Assembly: GCF_030269665.1 (NCBI RefSeq)
Contig: NZ_BSTS01000002.1
Coordinates: 248,001 to 312,000 of the forward strand
Reading direction: 5' to 3'
DNA length: 64,000 bases
Origin: Actinomycetospora sp. NBRC 106375
Lineage (GTDB): Bacteria > Actinomycetota > Actinomycetes > Mycobacteriales > Pseudonocardiaceae
Shown here one piece after another: positions 37,424 through 46,911 of this stretch. A program made the translations under genes and the position numbers. The first letter of the stretch is position 1; every line of letters starts with the position of its first letter. The notes under the pieces are model-generated. The model did no database searches, was not told the DNA's origin, and saw nothing but the letters and a program-made list of their open reading frames with translations.

Positions 37424-37908
37424 GACGACCGCGCCGTCAACAGGTCCGTGAGCGCGCGGCGCAGCGCGGGACCGTCGTTCGCCCAGGCGACGGCGCGGGT
37501 GCCGTCGCTCAGCCGCAGCACCACGGGCCGGCACCGCCGCGGCACGACCGGCCCGTCGCCGAGCACGCGCAGGCCGTGGTGCTCCTCCTCGGCCGGGCGC
37601 AGGGAGGTCACCTGCGACATCGGCAGGCTGCTGGTGCCCTGCACGAGCACCGACGGGGTGAGCTCCACCCGGCGGAACCGCCGCCGGCTGCGCACGAGCA
37701 CCAGCGTGTAGAGGAACACCAGCAGACCGACCCCGAGCCACAGCCCGACCGCCGCGCCCCCCGGGGCGAGGCTGTCGAGGCCGATGCCGACGGCGGCCAG
37801 CGCCGGGCCGAAGACCAGGATCCAGGGCCGGGTGCCCGACTCCGCGAAGAGCACCGGCTCGTCGGTGCGGTCCGGGGTCCCCGGGGTCCCGGGGGTCACC
37901 GATGTCAC
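37420..37908 (-). CDS. Membrane protein with PH-like cytoplasmic part
   Basis: 162 residues. Two transmembrane helices (about 30-50 and 53-70) are followed by a soluble region RRVELTPSVLVQGTSSLPMS and VVLRLSDGTRAVAWANDG that looks like a small beta-rich (PH-like) domain. GTG start overlaps the upstream stop, and stop overlaps the next gene. Function unknown. Confidence 0.65.
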   Translation of the reverse strand: MTSVTPGTPGTPDRTDEPVLFAESGTRPWILVFGPALAAVGIGLDSLAPGGAAVGLWLGVGLLVFLYTLVLVRSRRRFRRVELTPSVLVQGTSSLPMSQVTSLRPAEEEHHGLRVLGDGPVVPRRCRPVVLRLSDGTRAVAWANDGPALRRALTDLLTARSS

Positions 37909-38378
37909 GCGAACCGACCGAACCAGGCGCGGGCGGCCGGCAGGTGGAGCAGCACCGCCCCCGCGACGAAGGCGACGAACCAGACGCCGCCGACCCCCAG
38001 GAACGTCACCTGCACCAGGCCGGTCACGGCGAGCACCGCACCGAGGATCGTCAGGCCCCGCCGCGCCGACCGCGACCCGCGCCCGAGGCGGCGCGCCGCC
38101 ACGATGGTGCCGACCCCGGCGGCCGCGAGCACGATCATCGCGGCGACCACGGCGACCGGGCCGGTGCCCGGGTCGGCGCTGCCGAACACGAGACCGACCG
38201 CGAACAGCAGCGCCGTGCCGATCATGAGCACGCCGAGGACGGTCCAGACCACGACCGCGGCCGTGACGATCCCGGGCCGGCCGGGCTCCTCGTCGGGCGG
38301 GGTGACCGCCCGGTGCTCGGCGGGCCCACCCGCCGGGGTCCGGCTCCGCTCCGCTGCGCGTCCGGCGTGGTCGGTCAC
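37905..38378 (-). CDS. Four-helix membrane protein downstream of hemB
   Basis: 157 residues, ~30 hydrophilic N-terminal residues then four transmembrane helices. GTG start 1 bp after the hemB stop, so in the same operon. Not recognised; the position equals the transmembrane genes that follow hemB in mycobacteria. Overlaps the next gene by GTGA. Confidence 0.65.
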   Translation of the reverse strand: MTDHAGRAAERSRTPAGGPAEHRAVTPPDEEPGRPGIVTAAVVVWTVLGVLMIGTALLFAVGLVFGSADPGTGPVAVVAAMIVLAAAGVGTIVAARRLGRGSRSARRGLTILGAVLAVTGLVQVTFLGVGGVWFVAFVAGAVLLHLPAARAWFGRFA

Positions 38379-38379
38379 C

Positions 38380-39354
38380 TCAGCGGTCCAGCCAGGCGGC
38401 GGCCGCGGTGGCCCAGTAGGTGAGGACGACGTCGGCGCCGGCGCGCCGGATGCCGGTGAGCGACTCGAGGATCGTGCGCTCGCGGTCGAGCCAGCCGCGC
38501 TCCACGGCGGCCGAGATCATCGCGTACTCCCCGGACACCTGGTACGCGGCGACCGGGACGTCGGACGAGTCGGCGACCCGCCGCAGGACGTCGAGGTAGC
38601 CCATCGCCGGCTTGACCATGACCATGTCGGCGCCCTCGTCGAGGTCGAGCGCCGCCTCGCGGGCCGCCTCCCGGGCGTTCGCCGGGTCCTGCTGGTAGGT
38701 GCGCCGGTCGCCCTGGAGCTGGGAGTCGACGGCCTCGCGGAACGGTCCGTAGAACGCCGACGCGTACTTCGCGGAGTAGGCGAGGATCGCGGTGTCGCGG
38801 AACCCCGCGTCGTCCAGCGCGGCCCGGATGACGCCGACCTGGCCGTCCATCATCCCGCTGGGCGCCACGACGTGGGCGCCGGCGCGGGCCTGGGCCACCG
38901 CAATCTCGCCGTAGACGAGCAGCGTCGCGTCGTTGTCGACGGCGCCGGACGCGTCCAGCACGCCGCAGTGCCCGTGGTCGGTGAACTCGTCGAGGCACGT
39001 GTCGGCCATGACCGGCAGCGCGTCGCCGACCTCGGCCCGCACGTCGCCGAGCGCCACGTTGAGGATGCCCTCGGGGTCGGTCGCCCCGGAGCCCACGGCG
39101 TCGTGCCGGGCGGGGACACCGAACAGCATGATCCCGCCGACCCCGGCCGCCGCCGCCTCCGCGGCCGCCTTGCGCACGGACTCGCGGGTGTGCTGCACGA
39201 CGCCGGGCATCGACGAGATCGGGCGCGGCGCGTCCAGTCCCTCGGCCACGAAGACGGGCAGGACCAGGTGTCGCGGGCGCACGTCGGTCTCGGCGACCAG
39301 GCGCCGCATCCCGGCGTTCGCCCGCAGCCGGCGGGGACGGTCAGTAGGGAACAT
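38380..39354 (-). CDS. hemB: Porphobilinogen synthase
   Basis: Condenses two 5-aminolevulinate molecules to porphobilinogen. 324 residues. Schiff-base lysines in AYSAKYAS and MVKPAMGY. The metal loop reads [14 protein letters not shown], where the second of three zinc cysteines is Asp, so it belongs to the group that is not a full three-Cys zinc enzyme. ATG with GAAGGACGAAGG upstream. Follows hemD at 35 bp. Confidence 0.95.
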   Translation of the reverse strand: MFPTDRPRRLRANAGMRRLVAETDVRPRHLVLPVFVAEGLDAPRPISSMPGVVQHTRESVRKAAAEAAAAGVGGIMLFGVPARHDAVGSGATDPEGILNVALGDVRAEVGDALPVMADTCLDEFTDHGHCGVLDASGAVDNDATLLVYGEIAVAQARAGAHVVAPSGMMDGQVGVIRAALDDAGFRDTAILAYSAKYASAFYGPFREAVDSQLQGDRRTYQQDPANAREAAREAALDLDEGADMVMVKPAMGYLDVLRRVADSSDVPVAAYQVSGEYAMISAAVERGWLDRERTILESLTGIRRAGADVVLTYWATAAAAWLDR

Positions 39355-39389
39355 CGACCTTCGTCCTTCGAGCGCGCTGAGCCCCCAAG

Positions 39390-41030
39390 TTAGCGCTTGC
39401 GGGCCTTCGTCTTGCGCGGCGGGGGCAGCGCGCCCTCGGCGCGCAGCTTCGCCGCGTGCGCGGCCAGGGCCTCGACGAGCGCGGGCACGTCGGCGGTGTC
39501 GGGCTTCACGTCGACGCGCAGCCCGAACTCGACGGCGGTCTCGGCCGTCTTCGGGCCGATGCAGGCGACGATCGTGCGGGCGTGCGGCTTCCCGGCGATC
39601 CCGACGAGGTTGCGCACCGTCGAGGACGACGTGAAGCAGACCGCGTCGAACCCGCCGGTCTTGATCGCCTCACGCACCGGGGCGGGCGGCGGCGCCGCGC
39701 GCACCGTGCGGTACGCCGTGATGTCGTCGATCTCCCAGCCGCGCTGCTGGAGGCCCTCGGCGAGGGTCTCGGTCGCGATGTCGGCGCGCGGCAGGAGCAC
39801 CCGGTCGACCGGGTCGAGCACGTCGTCGTGCGGCGGGAACACGTCGAGCAGGCCCTCGGAGGACTGCTCGGTCTCCTCGGACGGCACGAGCTCGGGGTGG
39901 ATGCCGAAGGCGCGGACCACGTCGGCCGTCGCCTCGCCGACGCAGGCGATCTTGACGCCCGAGAAGGCGCGGGCGTCGAGCCCGAACTCGCCGAACTTCT
40001 CCCACACGGCGCGCACCGCGTTGGCCGACGTGAACACCACCCACTGGTAGCGCCCGTCGACCAGGCCCTTCACCGCGCGCTCCATCTGGGCGGGGCTGCG
40101 CGGCGGCTCCACCGCGATGGTCGGGACCTCCTCGGGCACCGCGCCGTGGACGCGCAGGCGGTCGCTCATCGCACCCGCCTGGTCCTTGGTGCGCGGCACG
40201 AGCACGCGCCAGCCGTAGAGGGCGCGCGACTCCCACCACGAGAGGGTGGGGCGGTCGGTCACGGCGTCGCCGAGGGTCACGACGAGCGGGCCGTCGAGCT
40301 CGGCGCCCTCGGCCGCGAGCTTGTCGAGGCTCGCCTCGACGGTGCGCTGCCGCGACCCCGTGCCGGCGGCGGTGATCAGCGCCGGGGTGCCGGGCTTCCA
40401 GCCGTTCTCGATGAGCGACGCCGACGCGCCGGCCAGCTCGGCGGCGGTGGCCTGCAGCACCAGCGGGCCGGGCGCGACGGCCAGCGCCGCGTAGTCGACG
40501 GCCTCGCCGGCGGTGAGGTCGACCGCGGTGTGGGCCGGGCCGAGCGCGACGCCGGCGTAGGTCGGCACCGCGGTGTCGGCGGGCATGCCCGGGACGACGT
40601 CGAAGGGGACGCCGGCCGCGGCGACGGCGCGGACCTCGGTGACCACGTCGGGACGGACCAGCGGGTCACCGAGGCACAGGCGGACCACCGACGCGCCGCC
40701 GCGGGCCTCGCCCACCACGGTCTCCGCCAGCGCGCCCGGGTCGGCCGGCGCCGGGCCCGCGCTCGCGGACGGCTCGTCGGCGGCGAACCCGGGGGCGACG
40801 ACCGCGTCGGTGACGGGTCCGCCGGCGGCCGGGTCGTCGGCGAGCCCGACCGGGCGCACGACCGTGGACTCCGGCAGCAGGGCGAGGACCTCCGCGGGCA
40901 CCCCGCGGTCGGCCACCACGAGGGTGGCCGCGGCGAGGGCGTCGCGGGCCCGGACGGTCAGCAGGCCCGGGTCACCGGGCCCGCTGCCGACGAAGGCGAC
41001 GCGACCGGCGGTCGTCGAGGGTGCTGTCAT
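39390..41030 (-). CDS. hemD: Uroporphyrinogen-III methyltransferase/synthase fusion
   Basis: Two-domain protein, 546 residues. Residues ~1-250 are a SUMT/CobA-like SAM methyltransferase ([28 protein letters not shown]); residues ~270-525 are HemD, uroporphyrinogen-III synthase ([40 protein letters not shown]). Fusion is common in actinobacteria. In the SUMT part [14 protein letters not shown] replaces the more usual GD-P-FxFGRG region, so methylase activity may be reduced. ATG start. Feeds both haem and sirohaem/B12. Confidence 0.93.
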   Translation of the reverse strand: MTAPSTTAGRVAFVGSGPGDPGLLTVRARDALAAATLVVADRGVPAEVLALLPESTVVRPVGLADDPAAGGPVTDAVVAPGFAADEPSASAGPAPADPGALAETVVGEARGGASVVRLCLGDPLVRPDVVTEVRAVAAAGVPFDVVPGMPADTAVPTYAGVALGPAHTAVDLTAGEAVDYAALAVAPGPLVLQATAAELAGASASLIENGWKPGTPALITAAGTGSRQRTVEASLDKLAAEGAELDGPLVVTLGDAVTDRPTLSWWESRALYGWRVLVPRTKDQAGAMSDRLRVHGAVPEEVPTIAVEPPRSPAQMERAVKGLVDGRYQWVVFTSANAVRAVWEKFGEFGLDARAFSGVKIACVGEATADVVRAFGIHPELVPSEETEQSSEGLLDVFPPHDDVLDPVDRVLLPRADIATETLAEGLQQRGWEIDDITAYRTVRAAPPPAPVREAIKTGGFDAVCFTSSSTVRNLVGIAGKPHARTIVACIGPKTAETAVEFGLRVDVKPDTADVPALVEALAAHAAKLRAEGALPPPRKTKARKR

Positions 41031-41074
41031 GTCTTTCCGTTCCCATCAGTGGTGTCCAGGGGGCGTGCCGGGCG

Positions 41075-42097
41075 TCAAGCGCCGGGATCGCTCGCGCGGC
41101 TCCCGGCGGGCCCGGTCGGGACCGCCCCGTCGGCGAGCATCTCGGCGGCGAGTTCCCGCCCGAGCCGCTCGGCGTCCTCGGTCTCTCCGGCGGCGGACGC
41201 GCGCACCAGTGCGCCGTCCTCCGTGGTGGCCACCGCACGCAGCGACAGCCGTTCGACGACGTGGCCGTCGTCGTCGAGGTCCTCCACGACCTCGGCGAGC
41301 GCCCCGATCGGGGCGCTGCAGGGTGAACCCAGGGCGGTGAGCACGGCGCGCTCGGCGGTCACGGCCGCCGCGACACCCTCGTCGTGCAGGGTGCTGCGCA
41401 GCAGCTCCGTCAGCGGAGCGTCGTCGGTGCGGCACTCGCAGGCCAGCGCCCCCTGGCCGGGGGCCGGCAGCACCTGCACCGGGTCGAGCACCTCGGTGGC
41501 CTCGCCGACGCGCCCGAGGCGGGCGAGCCCGGCCCGGGCCAGCACCACGGCGTCGAGCTCTCCGCGGGTGACCTTGCCGATGCGGGTGTCGACGTTGCCG
41601 CGGATCGGCACGAGCCGCAGACCGAGCCCGAGCGCGTCGATCTGGGCGACCCGCCGCGGCGAGCCGGTGCCGACCACCGCGCCCGGCGGGAGCTCGCCGA
41701 GCACCATGGCGTCGCGGGCGACGAGCGCGTCGCGCGGGTCCTCGCGGGCCGGCACGGCCGCCAGGGTCAGACCCGGCACCGCGGCCGTCGGGAGATCCTT
41801 GTACGAGTGCACCGCGACGTCGATCTCGTCCGCGAGCAGCGCCTCGCGCAGCGCGGTGACGAACACCCCGACGCCGCTGCCGGCGATCGGCGTGCCGGCC
41901 GCCTGGCTGCGGTCGCCCTCGGTGGACACGGTGACGATCTCGACCGTCGCGCCGGCGGCGGTCAGGGCGGACGCGATGATGTCGGTCTGCGTGCGGGCCA
42001 GCAGGCTCGCGCGGGTGCCGAGGCGGATCGTGCGGGCGCCCGCGCCGCTGAAGGACGCGTCGAGGGTGCCCGTCGTGCCGGTGTCGGTGGCGGTCAT
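41075..42097 (-). CDS. hemC: Porphobilinogen deaminase
   Basis: Hydroxymethylbilane synthase, 340 residues. [12 protein letters not shown] at the N-terminus, HSYKDLPT with the catalytic region, and [10 protein letters not shown] whose Cys carries the dipyrromethane cofactor. The GTG/ATG start overlaps the hemA stop by 4 bp. N-terminal ~20 residues are Thr/Gly-rich and vary in length between relatives. Confidence 0.95.
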   Translation of the reverse strand: MTATDTGTTGTLDASFSGAGARTIRLGTRASLLARTQTDIIASALTAAGATVEIVTVSTEGDRSQAAGTPIAGSGVGVFVTALREALLADEIDVAVHSYKDLPTAAVPGLTLAAVPAREDPRDALVARDAMVLGELPPGAVVGTGSPRRVAQIDALGLGLRLVPIRGNVDTRIGKVTRGELDAVVLARAGLARLGRVGEATEVLDPVQVLPAPGQGALACECRTDDAPLTELLRSTLHDEGVAAAVTAERAVLTALGSPCSAPIGALAEVVEDLDDDGHVVERLSLRAVATTEDGALVRASAAGETEDAERLGRELAAEMLADGAVPTGPAGSRASDPGA

Positions 42098-43500
42098 CGT
42101 CGCCCCCCGCCGCGGTGGTCGGCCTCGTGCGGGTCCACGGCCAGCGCCTGGTCGACGCGCTCGCCCGGCTCGACCCGCGTGGTCTCGGTGGCGGCGAGCA
42201 CGGCGGGCGTCTGCGGGTCGAGCTCGAACAGCTCGCGCAGCGCCTCGGCGTAGGTGTCGCCGCCGGGGGCCTGGGCCAGGCGCTTGACCTGCACGGTCGG
42301 GGTGTGCAGCAGCTTGTCGACCACGCGCCGCACGGTCTGGGCGACCTCGTCGCGCGAGCGGTCGTCGAGGTCGGGCAGGCGCCCGGCGAGGCGGAGCAGC
42401 TCGGCGTCGACGACCTCGGCGGCCCGCCGGCGCAGCGCCGTCACGGTGGGGGTGACCTCAGCCGTGCGCTGCGCGGCGAAGTACGCGCGCACCTCCTCGG
42501 CGACGACCGTGCGCGCCTGCTCCACCGCGATCCCCGCCGAGGCGGAGCGCAGGCGTTCGCCGAGGGCGGCGAGGTCGACGACGGTCACGCCCGGGAGGGC
42601 GGCGACCCGGGGGTCGACGTCGCGGGGCAGGCCGAGGTCGCAGACGACCAGCGGCGCCGCGGTGGGCGCCCGGCCCGCGAGCGCCCGGCGCACCGCGTCC
42701 TCGCCGATCACCGTGCCGATCGCGCCGGTACAGGCGACGACGACGTCGGCCGCCGCGATCTCGGCCGGCAGCGCGTCGAGGCCGGCGGCGCGGGCGGTGG
42801 CGCCCTCGCCCCGCAGCGCCACCGCGAGGCGCTCGGCGTTCTCCTCCGAGCGGTTGGCCAGCACCAGGTCGTCGACACCGCCGCGGCGCAGGTGGGCCGC
42901 GGACAGCGCGCCCATGGAGCCCGCGCCGACCACGAGCGCGCGGCGGCCGGCGAGCGATCCCGGGCCGCCGAGCGCGTCCTCGGCGTCGGCGAGCACCTCG
43001 GAGACCACCGAGGCGCCGGCCGCGTCGATGCCGGTCTCGGTGTGGGCGCGCTTGCCCACCCGCAGCGCCTGCTGCGCGAGCTCGTGGAGCACCTTGCCGG
43101 CAGACCCGAGCTCGCGGGCCTCGTTGTAGGACGCGCGGAGCTGGCCGAGGATCTGGGCCTCGCCCACGACCATCGAGTCGAGCCCCGCGGCCACGGAGAA
43201 GAGGTGCTCCACCGCGGAGCCCGCGTAGTGGACGTAGAGGTGGTCGGTGAGGTCCGAGACCTCGGCGTGGGCGTGGCGGGCGAGCACGGAGGAGACCTCG
43301 GTGAGCCCGCCGTGGAAGGTCTCGACGACCGCGTAGATCTCCACCCGGTTGCAGGTGGACACGAGCATCGCCTCGGTGACGTGCTCGCCGGTGAGCAGGT
43401 CGTCGAGGACCTTGCGGGTGTCCTCGGCGGAGACGGCGACGCGCTCGAGCACCGGGACCTCGGCGGTCCGGTGCGAGACGCCGACCAGGAGCACGCTCAT
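42094..43500 (-). CDS. hemA: Glutamyl-tRNA reductase
   Basis: First enzyme of the C5 tetrapyrrole pathway, NADPH-dependent. 468 residues. Catalytic Cys in [12 protein letters not shown] near residue 49; [17 protein letters not shown] Rossmann motif [15 protein letters not shown] overlaps the rex stop (ATGA), matching the rex-hemACD order of Streptomyces, so expression is expected to follow Rex and the NADH/NAD balance. Confidence 0.95.
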   Translation of the reverse strand: MSVLLVGVSHRTAEVPVLERVAVSAEDTRKVLDDLLTGEHVTEAMLVSTCNRVEIYAVVETFHGGLTEVSSVLARHAHAEVSDLTDHLYVHYAGSAVEHLFSVAAGLDSMVVGEAQILGQLRASYNEARELGSAGKVLHELAQQALRVGKRAHTETGIDAAGASVVSEVLADAEDALGGPGSLAGRRALVVGAGSMGALSAAHLRRGGVDDLVLANRSEENAERLAVALRGEGATARAAGLDALPAEIAAADVVVACTGAIGTVIGEDAVRRALAGRAPTAAPLVVCDLGLPRDVDPRVAALPGVTVVDLAALGERLRSASAGIAVEQARTVVAEEVRAYFAAQRTAEVTPTVTALRRRAAEVVDAELLRLAGRLPDLDDRSRDEVAQTVRRVVDKLLHTPTVQVKRLAQAPGGDTYAEALRELFELDPQTPAVLAATETTRVEPGERVDQALAVDPHEADHRGGGRR

Positions 43501-44336
43501 CGGGTGACCGCCTCTCGCGGGGTCCGGCCCGCCGCGGGGGCGGCGAGCCCGGCGGCCGGCACCGTGCCGTGCCGCTGCGCGACGTGGAACGAGAGCACCT
43601 GCATCTCCACCGCGAGGTCGACCTTGCGCACCTCGACCCCGGCCGGGACGGCCAGCACGGTCGGCGCGAAGTTGAGGATGCTGCGCACGCCCGCCGCGAC
43701 GAGCTGGTCGCAGACCGGCTGCGCGGCGGCGGCGGGGGTGGCGACGACGCCGATGGTGACGCCCCGCTCGGCGCACACCCGCCCGATCGCGTCCACGGGC
43801 TCGACCTCGACGCCCGCGATCGTGGTGCCGACCAGCGCCGGGTCGACGTCGAACAGCGCGGCGACGGGGAAGCCTCGCTGGGCGAACCCGCCGTACCCGG
43901 CGAGCGCGTGCCCGAGGTTGCCGACACCGACGAGCGCGACGGCGTGCGGACGGGTCAGCCCGAGGGTGGCCTCGACCTCGGCGGTGAGCCGGGACACGTC
44001 GTAGCCGACGCCCCGCACCCCGGAGGACCCGATGAGGGAGAGGTCCTTGCGCAGCTTCGCGGAGTTGACCCCCGCCGCGGCGGCCAGCTCCTCGCTCGAG
44101 ACCGTGCCGCGACCGTCGGCGAGCAGCGAGGTCAGCACGCGGAGGTACACCGCCAGCCGGGCCACCGTCGCGCCCGGCACGGGTCGCGCGCCGGCGTCGG
44201 CGGTGTCGCCGGTCGTGTCGACGGCGTCGGCGGTGTCGTCGTCGGGCACGGCCACGTCGGGTTCCACGTCCTCCCCGGGCGGTCGGCTCGAGGGCACCGC
44301 ACGGCGGGTGGGCCGGGTGCCGCGGTCGACCGTCAC
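43497..44336 (-). CDS. rex: Redox-sensing repressor Rex
   Basis: Winged-helix repressor that senses NADH/NAD+. 279 residues, with a ~60-residue acidic N-terminal extension before [41 protein letters not shown]-binding [21 protein letters not shown] 9 nt before GTG. First gene of rex-hemA-hemC-hemD-hemB. A Rex operator overlaps its promoter 153-170 bp upstream of the start, so autoregulation is predicted. Confidence 0.93.
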   Translation of the reverse strand: MTVDRGTRPTRRAVPSSRPPGEDVEPDVAVPDDDTADAVDTTGDTADAGARPVPGATVARLAVYLRVLTSLLADGRGTVSSEELAAAAGVNSAKLRKDLSLIGSSGVRGVGYDVSRLTAEVEATLGLTRPHAVALVGVGNLGHALAGYGGFAQRGFPVAALFDVDPALVGTTIAGVEVEPVDAIGRVCAERGVTIGVVATPAAAAQPVCDQLVAAGVRSILNFAPTVLAVPAGVEVRKVDLAVEMQVLSFHVAQRHGTVPAAGLAAPAAGRTPREAVTR

Positions 44337-44755
44337 TTCCGGGCGCCTCCTGTCATGCCTCGCTCGTTGCCCGCGCTCCGCGGTCGCCGACGTCGTGCAC
44401 GTCCCGCGGACGCCACGGGGGGTGTCCGCACCCGCGGCCGTCCTCACGCGGACGTCGTCCTGACTGGCTCGCCTGACAACGCTAGCGCTCGTGAACGCAC
44501 GCACAAAATCGCCGCGGACCGTGCGGGCGTGGGCTCGACCACCCGCCGCTCCGCCGCGGACCGCGCCGGGTCGATGCGGGCGTCGTGCCGACCGGCGGTG
44601 GGTCTCCAGTCTGCCAGTCGGCGCGCCGTCGCGCCGTCGTCGCACCGGTGCGGAGCAGGACGAGGCGGTGCGAGGGCGTCCTCGTGCGCCGTCCGGCGAC
44701 ACGCGGGGACGCGCCGTCGCCACGCCGGTGGCGCGTCCCCGGCGGCCGGGCGGCC
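44337..44755. other. Intergenic region upstream of rex
   Basis: Contains the rex promoter and operator (44479-44506) and a ~140-nt leader on the rex side. From 44510 to 44755 I see only GC-rich sequence with no supported gene; it also contains the downstream end of the ferritin-like operon. Confidence 0.6.
44479..44506 (-). promoter_or_regulatory. Rex operator overlapping the rex-hem promoter
   Basis: On the minus strand TTGTG-CGTGCG-TTCACGA (44489-44506) agrees with the Streptomyces Rex operator TTGTGAA-N4-TTCACAA at both outer half-sites. TTGTGC (44501-44506) also serves as -35 and TAGCGT (44479-44484) as -10 with a 16-bp spacer, so bound Rex would block RNA polymerase. Supports control of haem synthesis by NADH. 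Confidence 0.75.
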
Positions 44756-45427
44756 TCAGACGGTGAGCGCGTCGGGCCCCAGGGCGCCGGCGGTGGGATC
44801 GGCCGGTGCGGTGGGCGGACGTCCGAGCAGGAACCCGGCCGTCGCGCCGTGCATCGCGGCGACCGGCCCGATCCCGGCCGCGAGGCTCACGGCCGACGCC
44901 CCGGTCAGCTGGTCCGTCATCGCGGTCACGGTCGCGGCGACCGTGCTCGTCACGTCCGCGGCGAGCCCGAGCAGGTCGACGGGGGCCAGCGCCGCGCCGA
45001 GGCGGGCGCGCAGCGCGGGCTCGACGGTCAGCGGCGTGCCGTCGACGGCCGGGCGGCCGGCGGCGACGAGCACCCGGTTCCACGCCTCGGCGTGCGCGAC
45101 GTGCTGGGCCGCGGCGCCGGAGAGGAAGGCCGAGACCGCTCCCGGCACCACGCCGTAGCGCCCCTGGCCCGCGCCGCCGGCCGCCTGCCCGAGAAGGTCG
45201 CCCGCGAGCCCGGAGACCGCGGCCCCGAGCGCGACCAGGGCCGCCTCGCCGGAGTACGTGGGCGCCGTCGTCGTGGTGGTGCTCGGCGTGGGGCCCGGTG
45301 TCGCGCCCGGCGCGGGCGGGCCCGCCGGGGCGGCGTCCGAGCAGGCGGCGAGCGCTGTGAGCCCAGCGGCCCCGGCGACCCCGCCGAGCCCGCGCAGGAA
45401 GGCCCGCCGCGGCAGCCCGGGGCTCAC
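44756..45427 (-). CDS. Twin-arginine lipoprotein with ferritin-like domain
   Basis: 223 residues. RRAFLRGLGG is a Tat signal and LAAC a lipobox; a Pro/Thr linker is followed by a helical domain with AQHVAHAEAWNRVL, whose His/Glu spacing fits the ferritin-like (DUF4439) group. Extracytoplasmic, metal binding possible. GTG overlaps the stop of the second ferritin-like gene. Function unknown. Confidence 0.72.
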   Translation of the reverse strand: MSPGLPRRAFLRGLGGVAGAAGLTALAACSDAAPAGPPAPGATPGPTPSTTTTTAPTYSGEAALVALGAAVSGLAGDLLGQAAGGAGQGRYGVVPGAVSAFLSGAAAQHVAHAEAWNRVLVAAGRPAVDGTPLTVEPALRARLGAALAPVDLLGLAADVTSTVAATVTAMTDQLTGASAVSLAAGIGPVAAMHGATAGFLLGRPPTAPADPTAGALGPDALTV

Positions 45428-46008
45428 AGCGCCCCCTCCGCCGACGGCGACGCCTTCTCGGTCGGGAACAGGACGTCGGGGAACCCGACCGTGCCGGCGC
45501 TCGGGGGCAGCGCCCCGAGGTCCGGCGGCGCGGCGACCAGGTCGGACCGCCCCGTCGACAGGAGGGCCCCGAGGGTCAGCAGCAGCGCCTTGCGCCGGGC
45601 CGCCGCCGCCGCGTGGCCCGCCACCGTGCGCCGCACGTCGGGCGAGGTGAGGTCGACGACGTCGCGGACCAGCGTCTGGGCCAGGACGTCCTCGAGGGTC
45701 AGCGCGAGACCGACGACGTCACCCGGCCCCCGTACGGTGGGCAGCGCCTGCGCGACGACCGGCGCGTACCGGGGGTTCGAGCCGTTCTGCACCCGCCCGC
45801 CGGCGGCCCGGGTCGCGTCCGCGAGATCGGTCCGCGCCCGCCCCAGCTCCTCCAGCGCGGCGGCGATCAGGTCGCGCACCGGACCGGGCGCGTTGGCGCC
45901 GCCCCCGAAGGGCAGCGCCTGCAGCGAGCGGTAGGTGGTCGTGGTGAGGACGACCAGCGACGAGGCGGTCTGGAGGATCGGCACGTCGGCCGGCGCGGGG
46001 GCGGTCAC
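45424..46008 (-). CDS. Ferritin-like domain protein
   Basis: 194 residues. PILQTASSLVVLTTTTYRSL is close to the start of ferritin-like proteins recalled as ILQTASSLE-LAVATY, but the acidic metal residues are largely replaced (Val/Thr), so it may have lost its metal centre. Contains HAAAAARRKALLLTLGALL near the C-terminus. No signal peptide. GTG overlaps the glutaredoxin stop (GTGA); operon with the lipoprotein. Confidence 0.65.
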   Translation of the reverse strand: MTAPAPADVPILQTASSLVVLTTTTYRSLQALPFGGGANAPGPVRDLIAAALEELGRARTDLADATRAAGGRVQNGSNPRYAPVVAQALPTVRGPGDVVGLALTLEDVLAQTLVRDVVDLTSPDVRRTVAGHAAAAARRKALLLTLGALLSTGRSDLVAAPPDLGALPPSAGTVGFPDVLFPTEKASPSAEGAL

Positions 46009-46502
46009 CGGCCGGCCCCTCCGTCGACGGTCCGGCTCCCCGTCGCTCCGTGTCCGCCGGTCGTGAGCGCGCGCACGAGGTCGTCGGGCTCGAGGCGCCA
46101 CGAGCCGATCTCGACGCCGTCGACGAGGGTGACAGGGATGCGGTCGCCGTACTCGGCGCGCCACTCCGGGTCGGCGCCCGCGCCGTCGACGTCCACCACG
46201 GCGTGCTCCTCGCCGACGCGGCCGCAGATCTCGCGCACGACGCCCTCCATGCGGTCACAGGTCCGGCAGTCGGCACGCACCAGCACGACGACGCGGAGCG
46301 GTGCGTCCTCCCCGGAGTCCCCGAAGTCCCCGCCGTTCCCGGCGTTCCCGGCGCTCCCGGTCGCGGAGCCCGGCGACGTCTCGATCGGGTCGCCCCGGTC
46401 GCCCGGGCCGTCTCCCCGACCGCCCGTCGCACCGCCCACCGACGTCGTCGCCCGCTCGTCGGACCGTTCGCCCGCCACCGGCTCGTCGCCTCCCTCCGGC
46501 AC
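46005..46502 (-). CDS. Glutaredoxin-family protein with disordered N-terminus
   Basis: 165 residues; the last ~90 are a thioredoxin fold with LVRADCRTCDRMEG (CxxC) and GDRIPVTLVDGVEI. The first ~65 residues are Gly/Asp-rich and may be non-coding: a later GTG (near 46436) is possible. By position it matches mycobacterial Rv0508 next to hemA. Likely reduces disulfides or glutathione/mycothiol mixed disulfides; first gene of the ferritin-like operon. Confidence 0.7.
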   Translation of the reverse strand: MPEGGDEPVAGERSDERATTSVGGATGGRGDGPGDRGDPIETSPGSATGSAGNAGNGGDFGDSGEDAPLRVVVLVRADCRTCDRMEGVVREICGRVGEEHAVVDVDGAGADPEWRAEYGDRIPVTLVDGVEIGSWRLEPDDLVRALTTGGHGATGSRTVDGGAGR

Positions 46503-46728
46503 GGCGCACCTGCGCCGCCCGGCGGCAGTCTCCCACGGTCCGCGGGGCCCCCTGCGGAGCCCCGAGATACCGCCGAACGGCCGCTCGCCGCACCGTCGGC
46601 GCAGGTCGGAGAGGGTCAGGCCCGTGTGAGGCGCGCCGGTGCGAGGGGGGATCTCGCCGCACGTATGCTCCGTCGGCGACGCCCCCTCGTGGGGGATCCG
46701 GTCGGGAACGTCGATCGAGGGAGAGGGC

Positions 46729-46911
46729 ATGTCCGACGCAGCCGGTCGCCTCGACCCGACGTGTGCGCGGTCCGTGGTCCGCACCCCCGACGCGCCCCTC
46801 TCCGGCACCCGCGCCCTGCCCAACGAGCGCGAGCCGCTCGGGCTTCGCCTCTCCGTCGACGGATCGAGCGGCGCCGCGCTCGGCCGCCCGTCACCCCCCG
46901 GAGCGCCGTGA
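46729..46911 (+). CDS. Possible 60-residue leader protein before the BldN-like sigma
   Basis: Starts at an ATG with GGGAGAGGGC directly upstream and ends in TGA overlapping the GTG of the sigma gene (GTGA), a coupling arrangement. Third-position GC ~88%. No family recognised; the protein is Arg/Pro/Ser-rich. It might be a coupling leader or, if a frameshift is present, the true N-terminus of the sigma factor. Confidence 0.4.
   Translation: MSDAAGRLDPTCARSVVRTPDAPLSGTRALPNEREPLGLRLSVDGSSGAALGRPSPPGAP

Noticed and set aside
34337-37711. 1100-codon plus-strand open frame opposite hemL and the kinase
   Set aside because: Antisense shadow of strong coding genes with complete motifs on the minus strand.
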